From M0108 sp044228795 (GTDB lineage: Bacteria; Pseudomonadota; Gammaproteobacteria; Chromatiales; Chromatiaceae): a stretch of DNA of 64,000 nt. The stretch covers positions 62,001 to 126,000 of the forward strand of contig JBGAUE010000005.1 of assembly GCA_044228795.1 (NCBI GenBank), written 5' to 3'. Shown here piece by piece: positions 27,837 through 35,382 of the stretch. The notes under the pieces were generated by a model that was given only the letters and a program-made list of their open reading frames with translations, was not told the origin of the DNA and did not search any database. Position 1 is the first letter of the stretch; each line of letters opens with the position of its first letter. The position numbers were made by a program, and so were the translations under genes.

Positions 27837-28006
27837 GGTTGATCTCCTGGCAGAGTCGTTGCTCGGCAAAAAGGGTCAGGGAACGGCAGGTGGCGCAGGG
27901 GTCCTGCAGGAGGGTCAGGCCCAGGTTTATGAATTAGCCTCGTGGCTCCCGCTTGCAGGATATATTACGACGGCTACCCAGAGATACTGAGTTTAATTGC
28001 GCGCCG

Positions 28007-28732
28007 TCAAAGCCCGCCGACGCGCACATAGATCAAGCAGCCGACCTCGGAAAAAGGGGTGTGCTGGCTCAGGTGCGGGCTACGCAGCCAGGTGCCCTCG
28101 GGATAACGGCCATGCTCATCGGCAAACTCACCCTCAAGGACTAGGATCTCCTCGCCGCCCCAATGGCTATGCCGCTGGAAGTAGGTACCCGGCGCCCAAC
28201 GCACTAACGCCACGCTCTCGGGATAGCCAGATTGCGAATAGAGGGGGCGGACGCTCAGCCCCTCCACCAGTCCAGGACGCCAGCCGGCCGGGTCCTGGGT
28301 GTCCTCGATCAACCGCGGCCGATCCTCGCCCGGATACTGGCGCAGCCTCACGAAGAGGGTGCAGCCGGGTGCGGAGCGCGGTGCATGCCGGCTGCCGTGG
28401 GGATTCATCAGGAAGGTGCCGGCCGGGTAGTCGCCATGGTCGTCGGAGAAAACCCCCTCCAGCACCAGGATCTCCTCACCCTCGGGATGGGTATGCTCGG
28501 GGAAGGCACCGCCCGGGGCATAACGGACCAGACTGGTCACGGGCCCAAACTCACCCCCCTTGCGATACAGCGGCTTGCGCCAGACAGTGCCGCTGGGGCT
28601 CGGCTCCCAAGGCATTCCCGCCGTCTCGACCACCTGGCGCCGGGTGAGATCGGTATTAACGTCAGCCAGCCCAGCGGGCGTCTGGGGTGTTTCTGGTTGG
28701 GGTATCTCGGGGTCAGTCATGGTGGCTCGCAT
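28007..28732 (-). CDS. Double-cupin protein (ChrR-like cupin domains)
   Basis: This 241-residue protein has two ChrR-like cupin domains. The first (about 40-130) has PEHTHPEGEEILVLEGVFSD. The second (about 145-240) has FQRHSHWGGEEILVLEGEFAD. Both keep the His-x-His and Glu metal ligands. Such domains occur in zinc anti-sigma factors and in dioxygenase-like enzymes. No sigma-factor gene or ChrR zinc-finger N-terminus is present, so an enzyme or metal-sensor role is as likely. The ATG at 28732 follows AGGAG by 7 nt. Confidence 0.8.
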   Translation of the reverse strand: MRATMTDPEIPQPETPQTPAGLADVNTDLTRRQVVETAGMPWEPSPSGTVWRKPLYRKGGEFGPVTSLVRYAPGGAFPEHTHPEGEEILVLEGVFSDDHGDYPAGTFLMNPHGSRHAPRSAPGCTLFVRLRQYPGEDRPRLIEDTQDPAGWRPGLVEGLSVRPLYSQSGYPESVALVRWAPGTYFQRHSHWGGEEILVLEGEFADEHGRYPEGTWLRSPHLSQHTPFSEVGCLIYVRVGGL

Positions 28733-28806
28733 CGCAAGGCTCCTGGGGGTAGCACCCCAAAGCGTAGGGCGTATCTCGCCTAACATATTGATAAAATGGA
28801 CTTCAG

Positions 28807-28968
28807 CTAACGACCTTCCTGTCGATTAGGGCACCACCCCTCCAGGCACAATGCCTGGGCAGCCAGTTGAATGTCGTCATGAACGGCGCGGCGTTTGCGC
28901 CCATATTTGAACTCGACCGGAAAGGGTGCGCCGTCAGGTTGATCGTCGGCCAGCAACCCCCGGCTCAC
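28807..28968 (-). pseudogene. cas4 relic (C-terminal fragment)
   Basis: The reverse strand reads SRGLLADDQPDGAPFPVEFK, then YGRKRRAVHDDIQLAAQALC and LEGWCPNRQEGR before a TAG at 28807. This aligns with the intact Cas4 at 33641-34288 (PDGTLYPVEYKHGPRKK, DDMQLAAQGICLTE), including the nuclease lysine and the QxxxxQ helix. The N-terminal half and the distal cysteine cluster are missing and no start codon is usable. It directly follows the DUF433 gene and lies about 1.8 kb beyond the leader-distal end of the CRISPR array. Confidence 0.72.
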
Positions 28969-29222
28969 GCAGGAACCTGGCCGGACTCCGCCGCTGTCTG
29001 CATGATGAAGATCTCATCCTTCATACAGTCTCGAAGGAAGGCGAAGACCGCCTCTAAGTCTTGTTGTTTGACGTGTGGATAGCTGTCCAGAATCTGCGCC
29101 TCGCTCCAACCGGAGGCCAGCAGATCGAGAACGAACTCCACACCAATGCGGGTGCCACTGATCCGCGGTTTTCCAAAGAGGATATCGGGATCGGATATGA
29201 TGCGGCCATGCCAGTCGGTCAT
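28965..29222 (-). CDS. DUF433 family protein (putative antitoxin)
   Basis: This 85-residue protein carries the DUF433 signature: IISDPDILFGKPRISGTRIGVEFVLDLL and a helix-turn-helix-like SEAQILDSYPHVKQQDLEAVFAFL. DUF433 proteins usually pair with a PIN-like DUF5615 toxin encoded just downstream. Here the downstream position is taken by a cas4 relic, so the toxin is absent and the gene may be a stranded antitoxin. Confidence 0.85.
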   Translation of the reverse strand: MTDWHGRIISDPDILFGKPRISGTRIGVEFVLDLLASGWSEAQILDSYPHVKQQDLEAVFAFLRDCMKDEIFIMQTAAESGQVPA

Positions 29223-29358
29223 TGCTTTTTCCCATTCAGCAGAGGGTAGTGTTTAGATTGAGCAACAGTTCCGACATCGATCCTCGGGAGACCCAGGGAT
29301 GGCAAGCGGATAGGCCGCCCGCCTTCCTTGATCAACTTTATTGAACAGGTCTCGGGCC

Positions 29359-29598
29359 ATGAAAGTCGTCACCTACGCTCATGCGCGCCATGCCCTGAAA
29401 TCCCTGCTGGATAGGGTCGTACATGACTCGGACGTGGCCATCATCAGCCGTCGGGATGGAGAGGGCGATGCCGTGGTCATGTCCCTGGATCATTACAACA
29501 GCCTGATGGAGACCCTGCATCTGCTATCGACCCCCGCCAACGCCGCATCCCTGGCGCGTGCGATCCGGCAGGATCAAGCCCGCGAGGCCCAGAGGTAG
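29359..29598 (+). CDS. Phd/YefM family antitoxin (orphan)
   Basis: This 79-residue protein reads MKVVTYAHARHALKSLLDRV, then DSDVAIISRRDGEGDAVVMSLDHYNSLMETLHLL. This is the YefM/Phd fold that represses its own promoter and neutralises a YoeB-type RNase. The ATG at 29359 is preferred over one 18 nt upstream because the family starts here. No yoeB follows: the next 170 nt on this strand hold no recognisable toxin. Confidence 0.82.
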   Translation: MKVVTYAHARHALKSLLDRVVHDSDVAIISRRDGEGDAVVMSLDHYNSLMETLHLLSTPANAASLARAIRQDQAREAQR

Positions 29599-29769
29599 GA
29601 GAAAATGCATCGATTTCAGGATTCTTTGCTTTGCGCATGGAAATGCCTGGTTTGGTTTCTGGGAAATACGTAACTCAGGCGAAGCGTGGCGGCTTGCTGG
29701 AGGTTTTCAGTCTGTAGGCTGGGCAAAGCGGAGCTTGGTCATACTAGTTGCACGACCAATCTTCGATGT

Positions 29770-29946
29770 CTACTCCGGGCAGCATGCCAAAGTGGACCGC
29801 AAACCGCTCAAGATTTCGTAGTAGCTGACGATGCTGAACGCGATCTGATCAAAGTAAGTGAGGTATTCGCCGAAACGCGCCACCAGGTACGGATCGCGGC
29901 GAAAAAAGCGCGACAGAATGTCGGTATCAATCAGCGCTTGTTTCAT
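29770..29946 (-). pseudogene. Truncated PIN-domain toxin (VapC-like)
   Basis: Translation from an ATG at 29946 gives 58 residues: MKQALIDTDILSRFFRRDP, then the YFDQIAFSIVSYYEILSGLR stretch, with the first PIN acidic residue (Asp7 or Asp9) and the Glu of the YYEIL helix. It then hits a TAG at 29770. Intact PIN toxins are about 130-140 residues and need two or more acidic residues after this point, so the protein should be inactive. It overlaps the 3' end of the upstream antitoxin gene by 20 nt, the usual TA arrangement. A frameshift near 29790 may be the first lesion. Confidence 0.7.
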
Positions 29947-30187
29947 CCTGCCTCCTCCTTGATTTGTATGCTTCGCGCCGGCGTTGCTTCAGCTCGGCTT
30001 CAAGGCCTGCGAAATCCGGCAGTTCTTCCCAAGCGCTGGCGAAGCGCATCACATCAGGCCGCTTCGGGACCTCTCGTTCCAGGCCAAGGCGGAAAAAGTG
30101 GATGACGTCATATACTTCTTGCCGACGCGAGCCCGGTATCTCGCGGATCTCATTCTTCAGTTTTTCGCGTAATTGAATCGATGTCAT
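29927..30187 (-). CDS. Putative antitoxin of the broken VapC-like module
   Basis: This 86-residue protein (MTSIQLREKLKNEIREIPG, then SRRQEVYDVIHFFRLGLE) has a helical N-terminus of the kind seen in small VapB-like/DUF2281 antitoxins and a charged, Arg-rich C-terminus. AGGA lies 9 nt before the ATG. It overlaps the truncated PIN toxin gene. The family assignment is moderate and rests partly on the neighbour. Confidence 0.65.
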   Translation of the reverse strand: MTSIQLREKLKNEIREIPGSRRQEVYDVIHFFRLGLEREVPKRPDVMRFASAWEELPDFAGLEAELKQRRREAYKSRRRQDETSAD

Positions 30188-30288
30188 GGCCGTGAGTCCT
30201 CTTGCGATATCACCAGCGATCTAGCGAGGCTCGACAACCTCGACCCGGCTAGCCTTATATCGCGCCGCAATTTCCTGTTTGCTCTTCC

Positions 30289-30708
30289 TTAATTGTCAAG
30301 ACCCGTGAGATGGTACACCTTCCTTTTAAACAGCTCCGGGCCTTTCTCCTGCAAATCCTTCAGTTCCTGCACAGGCGAGATGTGTCCTAATGCTCGCAGT
30401 GGAATGTGATGATTGTACAGCCGCACATAGCGGCTCAGGGTTTCTTCGAGGCTCTGTGCCGCATCGCAGCGTGTGGTCGCCAGCACCTCGCTATTCCGTC
30501 CGTTGAAGCGCTCGACCATGCCATGGGTTTGCGGATGACGGGGCTTGATGAGGCGGTGTTCGATATGGTGTTGCTCGTAGGCGCGGTAGCAACGATGACG
30601 TCCGGTCGGATCGCGTTCGCCGGAGGCACAGCAGCGATCGGTAAATTCCTGGCCGTTATCGGTCAGGACTTTTTGCACCGTGAAGGGCGCTTTAGCAATG
30701 AGTCCTCG
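30289..30708 (-). pseudogene. IS481-family transposase, C-terminal fragment
   Basis: The frame reads LIAKAPFTVQKVLTDNG, then EHHIEHRLIKPRHPQTHGMVERFNGR-like sequence and YNHHIPLRALGHISP. This is the DDE integrase core and tail of IS481-type transposases, with the second Asp and the Glu of the DDE triad visible. The N-terminal helix-turn-helix and first Asp are absent. The homology stops at about 30708. Upstream, the open frame runs straight into the first CRISPR repeat (30741), so the fragment is fused to the array end. No terminal inverted repeats were found. Confidence 0.82.
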
Positions 30709-30740
30709 GCGCCAAATTTTGGCGTCAAGGATTCGGCATT

Positions 30741-31999
30741 GTTTCAATCCACGCCCGGCCAATTGGCCGGGCGATTTTGAGGAGTTGGCGAATTCCTGAG
30801 CGCGGAGTACTGTTTCAATCCACGCCCGGCCAATTGGCCGGGCGATTTGGCAGGTTGAAAGGCGAGTGCCTTGCTTGTCAAAGTTTCAATCCACGCCCGG
30901 CCAATTGGCCGGGCGATTTCGGATGGCTAGCGCCAAGGAGGATTTCACGGACTGGTTTCAATCCACGCCCGGCCAATTGGCCGGGCGATTTGGCTGATTA
31001 TCTATACATCCGCCGCAGGAAATATGTTTCAATCCACGCCCGGCCAATTGGCCGGGCGATTTCACCTGGCCTACCGCCAGCCGCGTGTGGACACCGTCAA
31101 GTTTCAATCCACGCCCGGCCAATTGGCCGGGCGATTTAAGAGTCTGCCCGCCCAAGCCAATCAAGGAATCGGTGTTTCAATCCACGCCCGGCCAATTGGC
31201 CGGGCGATTTTGGGAGATACGGTTTCTTGTTGCGGGGTGTTTATGTTTCAATCCACGCCCGGCCAATTGGCCGGGCGATTTATACCGCTGAGAGCCTGGC
31301 CGAGTACCGGGCAATGGTTTCAATCCACGCCCGGCCAATTGGCCGGGCGATTTCTGGTCCGCTGTGCCATAGGTTCCAGCTTTGAAGGTTTCAATCCACG
31401 CCCGGCCAATTGGCCGGGCGATTTTCACGACGCCTATCGGAAGTCACTGGTACAGTTTGTTTCAATCCACGCCCGGCCAATTGGCCGGGCGATTTGTGAA
31501 TCGTTGGCCCATTATGCCGACTACATCCAGTTTCAATCCACGCCCGGCCAATTGGCCGGGCGATTTCGAGGTGCAACTGCGCATCGTGACTGACGGCTAC
31601 CAGTTTCAATCCACGCCCGGCCAATTGGCCGGGCGATTTGTTGATTGGTTTCATTCTGGGGTGGCACTCCAGCGGTTTCAATCCACGCCCGGCCAATTGG
31701 CCGGGCGATTTGGTCGTGGGCATTGCCGCCGCCTATTGGGTGGGGGTTTCAATCCACGCCCGGCCAATTGGCCGGGCGATTTTTTGATGTATCAGAAGAG
31801 TCGCGATAGATTTTGAGTTTCAATCCACGCCCGGCCAATTGGCCGGGCGATTTGGTCCAGTCGAGGGTTTTGATGTCCCAGCCATAGGGGTTTCAATCCA
31901 CGCCCGGCCAATTGGCCGGGCGATTTGCACAGATAATTGCTCGGGCCAACACACTGCTACAGGTTTCAATCCACGCCCGGCCAATTGGCCGGGCGATTT
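30741..31999 (-). CRISPR. Type I-C CRISPR array, 18 repeats and 17 spacers
   Basis: Eighteen copies of a 37-nt repeat start at 30741, 30812, 30883, 30955, 31026, 31101, 31174, 31245, 31317, 31388, 31459, 31530, 31603, 31675, 31746, 31817, 31890 and 31963. Spacers are 34-38 nt. Read on the minus strand the repeat is AAAT, a 22-nt palindrome, then TGGATTGAAAC, the 11-nt 5' handle typical of type I-C crRNAs. All copies look identical, including the terminal ones. Transcription should run leftward from the leader at 32000-32178, so the newest spacer is 31927-31962. Confidence 0.97.
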
Positions 32000-32178
32000 G
32001 CCACTACGGCAATCGCTTGATTTCGTAGCGGAAAAAGGGGTGTTAGCGCGAACCATAGGGCGAGCGCTAGGGTTGGTAGGAGTTTGGGGAGCGATAGCTT
32101 TTTCAATTGTATTAAGATCAGATGGTTAGGCTTAGTGCGATCCTACCGGGGTTTTCGCTGCCACTTGGGGTTCGCGCA
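32000..32178 (-). promoter_or_regulatory. CRISPR leader
   Basis: This 179-nt segment lies between the cas2 stop and the leader-proximal repeat, where a type I-C leader is expected. It contains an A+T-rich part (about 32090-32125) with a minus-strand TACAAT (32106-32111) that could be a -10 element. I found no convincing -35. Confidence 0.65.
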
Positions 32179-32469
32179 TCAGACGACGAGGGGACCTTCG
32201 AAGTTCATAGAGCGAAAGACCCCATATTGCTTGACCCGAAGTTCGTGGGGTTCGTTGAGCCGATAGAAACGCAAGTTATCTTCTTCTAGATCGATTTCGG
32301 CGAGCAGATTACGTTCAAGCTCTTCGTACTGCATTGGGTTTACCTGGCACTCGAAGACCGATTTTTGCACCCGCTGGCCAAAGCGCAAACATACCTTGGC
32401 GACACGCCGTAATCGACGACGACCCTCACGGGTTTCGGTAGAGACGTCGTAGGTGGCGATGACGAGCAT
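32179..32469 (-). CDS. cas2: CRISPR-associated endoribonuclease Cas2
   Basis: This 96-residue protein starts MLVIATYDVSTETREGRRRL, with the conserved Asp8 of the ferredoxin-like fold, and ends SMNFEGPLVV. It partners Cas1 in spacer integration. The length is normal for type I-C. It is the last cas gene, 16 nt after cas1 and 179 nt before the array. Confidence 0.96.
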   Translation of the reverse strand: MLVIATYDVSTETREGRRRLRRVAKVCLRFGQRVQKSVFECQVNPMQYEELERNLLAEIDLEEDNLRFYRLNEPHELRVKQYGVFRSMNFEGPLVV

Positions 32470-32485
32470 GGTTCGACTCCCCGCT

Positions 32486-33520
32486 TCACTTGGCAATGTA
32501 AGGTAGATAACCCTCAATGTCCCCGCGCAAGGTACGGGCAAGCAGGCGGGCTTGGACAAAGGGCAGCAGGGCCAGTGGGACCTTACTGTCCAACAGAGGA
32601 TGGATGACTTCCTCCTGCTTGCGTTCCTGCCAGGCGGTGACAACGAGTCGGCGACCCTGGTCGTTGAGCATAACGGCACCGCCCTCTCGCTCGTCGAAGT
32701 CTTTGGCGTTGAGTTGCGCGCGATTGATGAGGGTGAGGGCGAAGCGATCGACCAGCACGGAGCGGAATTCCTCCTGCAAATCGAGGGCCAGAGCGGCACG
32801 GCCGGGACGAACAGCATGCAGATAACCAAGTTGAGGGTCGAGTCCGACCGCCTCGGAGGCGGAGCGACAGTCGTTCATCAGCATGGAATAAAGAAATGAG
32901 ATCAGGGCGTTGAATCGGTCACGCGGCGGACGCTTGGTACGTCCTTTCATCTCAAAGCTCGCGCGTGCCTGGTGCTTGATGATGAGGTTCAAGGCGGCAA
33001 AGTAGCCGCGTGCGGCCTCGCCTTCGAAGCCCCGCAAGGTGTCCAGGTCCGATGCAGACGGTAGTGCGCGCAGCGCAGCCGCCAAGTCCCCGGCAGCGCG
33101 GGTCAGAGTCCCGGCCTCACCAGGATCGGCGGCCTCGCGAGCGCCACGCAACAGGACGGAGCGGCTATTACGAAGCTTGCCGGCAACCATAGCGCGCGCG
33201 GTGGCGAGGGTGAAGGCGGGGTCGTTAGCTGCGCGGTACTGGGCTTGGCGCAAGAGGATGTTGCCGGAGACTGGGCCTTCCAGTCGAGCCTTGAAGCGTC
33301 CCGAGTTGTCCAGTAAGACCAGTGATTTGCCCTCTTCGGCCAGGCGATGCATCAGGGCAGGTGAGATCATGACGTTGCCGAAACAGACGAGGGCGCCGAT
33401 GTGATGCAGAGGGACCCGAAGCCGGGTCTCGCGCTCCACCTCGATACGAATGGTGACGTTATCGAGGTGCGCGTAGGCTTGCGGGGTCATGACATAGAGG
33501 GTATTTAGTACGGTATGCAT
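32486..33520 (-). CDS. cas1: CRISPR-associated endonuclease Cas1 (type I-C)
   Basis: This 344-residue integrase has the expected metal-site context: Glu in GFEGEAARGYF, His in GYLHAVRPGRAALALDL and the acidic LQEEFR. It inserts new spacers at the leader end together with Cas2, with Cas4 setting PAM and length. The ATG at 33520 (MHTVLNTLYVMTPQAY) is the family's normal start and has AGGAG about 12 nt upstream. An in-frame extension of 22 residues is unlikely. Confidence 0.96.
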   Translation of the reverse strand: MHTVLNTLYVMTPQAYAHLDNVTIRIEVERETRLRVPLHHIGALVCFGNVMISPALMHRLAEEGKSLVLLDNSGRFKARLEGPVSGNILLRQAQYRAANDPAFTLATARAMVAGKLRNSRSVLLRGAREAADPGEAGTLTRAAGDLAAALRALPSASDLDTLRGFEGEAARGYFAALNLIIKHQARASFEMKGRTKRPPRDRFNALISFLYSMLMNDCRSASEAVGLDPQLGYLHAVRPGRAALALDLQEEFRSVLVDRFALTLINRAQLNAKDFDEREGGAVMLNDQGRRLVVTAWQERKQEEVIHPLLDSKVPLALLPFVQARLLARTLRGDIEGYLPYIAK

Positions 33521-33640
33521 GCCCTTTGGGTTCTCCTGGTCATTCCACGGGATCGGTTCGGCAGTCAGCCCTAAGCCATCGCGCATCGGTAAATCTGTCT
33601 GGGTGATGACCGTCTCCCGCCGTTTTGCAAACAGATGTCA

Positions 33641-34288
33641 TCAGCCCGGCGTATCTGGGTCATAAAGGGATTTTAAGGCGGCTTGACGACGTCTGACGGC
33701 AGCGGTTATCACCGGCTCACAGATTCCATTCAACGAGCACTCGTCACAGCGACGATCGTTGACTGGCGGCGGCAAGCGGCCAGACGCCAGTATGGCGCGG
33801 ATGGCATCGGCCGTCTCGGTCACGGCCCGGTGTAATTCCGCCGTGATCCGCACTTCACGGCGGCGACGGCTGCTGGCGTGGTAAATAGCACCCTTGGGAA
33901 CCTCGCGACCGAACATCTCTGTCAGGCAGATGCCTTGGGCCGCCAGTTGCATATCGTCGTTGAGGTATTTCTTCCTGGGCCCATGTTTGTACTCGACGGG
34001 ATAAAGGGTACCGTCCGGCCAGAACTCCACCACATCGCATTTGCCGAGCAGCCCCCAGCGTTCGCTCCAGACCGGCAGGGCGTATTCAACCTGCGCCCCT
34101 TCATACCCAGCCACATGCTCGACCCGGTCCACGCGCTCATGCTCAGTCGTGCCGCGGACGGTATGAAGGTTCTGCTCGAACTCACCTTCCAGGTAAATGA
34201 GTCCGCACCGCCGTGGGCAATAGCCGTATTGGTTGAGGGCTGAAAGGTTAACGGGTTCGGCAGCCCTGGCAGCAAGGATAGATTCCAT
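33641..34288 (-). CDS. cas4: CRISPR-associated exonuclease Cas4
   Basis: This 215-residue RecB-like nuclease has an N-terminal CPRRC and a C-terminal CDECSLNGIC that form the iron-sulfur site. The catalytic core is CDVVEFWPDGTLYPVEYKHG, followed by DDMQLAAQGICL. In type I-C systems Cas4 trims prespacers and enforces PAM choice with Cas1-Cas2. I used the ATG at 34288 (MESILAARAAEPVNLSAL). A GTG at 34358-34360 would add 24 unlike residues. A decayed relative lies at 28807-28968. Confidence 0.94.
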   Translation of the reverse strand: MESILAARAAEPVNLSALNQYGYCPRRCGLIYLEGEFEQNLHTVRGTTEHERVDRVEHVAGYEGAQVEYALPVWSERWGLLGKCDVVEFWPDGTLYPVEYKHGPRKKYLNDDMQLAAQGICLTEMFGREVPKGAIYHASSRRRREVRITAELHRAVTETADAIRAILASGRLPPPVNDRRCDECSLNGICEPVITAAVRRRQAALKSLYDPDTPG

Positions 34289-34368
34289 GTCTACGTCCCC
34301 ATCCGCCACCTGAATCTTTCTGATTGACCGTGTGGAATGCTGTCCGTCTCTGGCCTGCACCGCCCTAG

Positions 34369-35382
34369 TTACCCGGCGGGCTTGCCATTGATCAGCAATT
34401 CAACCCCAGCAGGCAGGCGCTCCGGATGAGGCACAACCTCATAGTCGGTGAAGGTCCGGGGTGAGCCCTGCAAGTCGGCGCGATGGTTGATGGTGATGAT
34501 AGCGTTGGGCTGTTCGCGTCCAGGTTGAGAGAAGTCCAGCATCCGCTGAGCCGGCGCGCAGCCGAGCATGGCCTGACGTACCCGCTGGGTTGCATCGCTG
34601 TCGGTGCCGATGTGCTTGAAGACATAGAGTCCGCGACAGGACATGACTCCTTTGGAGGCCGAGCGGTCGTGGTCCCACATGCCGAGTAGAGCCTCCCAAA
34701 GCTGCGTCAGGTCGTCGTCAGAAAAACCGGTGCCTTGGGCCAGATGGGCGGAGACGAACCCCTTGCACGCATAGAGTCCGTAGGGGATGAGGGACTTGCG
34801 GCCCATGGTGCGGAGTTCGTCTTCCGGTTGGCGTTCTTCCCAAGCGCGAAATTCTGCCGATCCAATCTTTGCGCCCTTAATGTCATTGTCTGCTACGGCC
34901 ATCCGTGTAATTGAAGCGTCTATGGGGAGGATCGGATCGAGGGATCTGGAGAATGCCACTTGGACGGGGCCACGGATTTGGCCGGCATTAGGTCCGGTTG
35001 ACATCACGGCGCCAAATGTACGGACGTCAAAGAAAGTCTCGCACATCCAGCCTCTGGCGTCGTTTACCTTCCCTTTAGTGGCTTTCCATTTCTTCGCTTG
35101 TGAATCAAAGGGCGGCATGCCACCAGTCTGCTCATGGGCAAAGGCAATTTTCGTGTTTAGGTTTGTTGCGTGCTCCACAAATATCGCATTGGGTGCCGTG
35201 TTGGAGAATGCCGTCTGAATATAGTTGCGAACCCGGCGCTTGATGGCCACATCAGACACCAGTCCGTGCATGTCCTCGGGGTCGAGACGGGGACTGTTTC
35301 CGGCGTCCGGGTCGCCGTTGGGATTGCCATTCGCACAGTCGAAGAGATACAGGAACTCGTAGCGGTTCTGGATGGCGCTCAT
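34369..35382 (-). CDS. cas7: Type I-C Cascade backbone protein Cas7 (Csd2)
   Basis: This 337-residue Cas7-type RAMP protein opens with RYEFLYLFDCANGNPNGDPDAGN, the Csd2/Csh2 signature with its Asn-Gly-Asp-Pro loop. Multiple copies coat the crRNA spacer in the effector complex. It is somewhat longer than the about 290 residues common in type I-C. Its ATG overlaps the cas8c stop by 4 nt (ATGA), indicating coupled translation. Confidence 0.95.
   Translation of the reverse strand: MSAIQNRYEFLYLFDCANGNPNGDPDAGNSPRLDPEDMHGLVSDVAIKRRVRNYIQTAFSNTAPNAIFVEHATNLNTKIAFAHEQTGGMPPFDSQAKKWKATKGKVNDARGWMCETFFDVRTFGAVMSTGPNAGQIRGPVQVAFSRSLDPILPIDASITRMAVADNDIKGAKIGSAEFRAWEERQPEDELRTMGRKSLIPYGLYACKGFVSAHLAQGTGFSDDDLTQLWEALLGMWDHDRSASKGVMSCRGLYVFKHIGTDSDATQRVRQAMLGCAPAQRMLDFSQPGREQPNAIITINHRADLQGSPRTFTDYEVVPHPERLPAGVELLINGKPAG

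Noticed and set aside
28007..28786. Cupin protein as an anti-sigma factor ChrR
   Set aside because: There is no zinc-finger anti-sigma N-terminus and no ECF sigma gene beside it.
29558..29821. An 87-codon plus-strand frame after the YefM gene as its possible toxin
   Set aside because: It does not resemble YoeB, RelE or other toxins and overlaps the truncated VapC-like gene on the other strand.
30741..31999. Open frames crossing the CRISPR array that read as tandem peptides (STPGQLAGRF, NPRPANWPGD, ARPIGRAI and minus-strand equivalents)
   Set aside because: They are translations of the 37-nt repeat in different frames; spacers supply unrelated residues and no ribosome site or family match exists.
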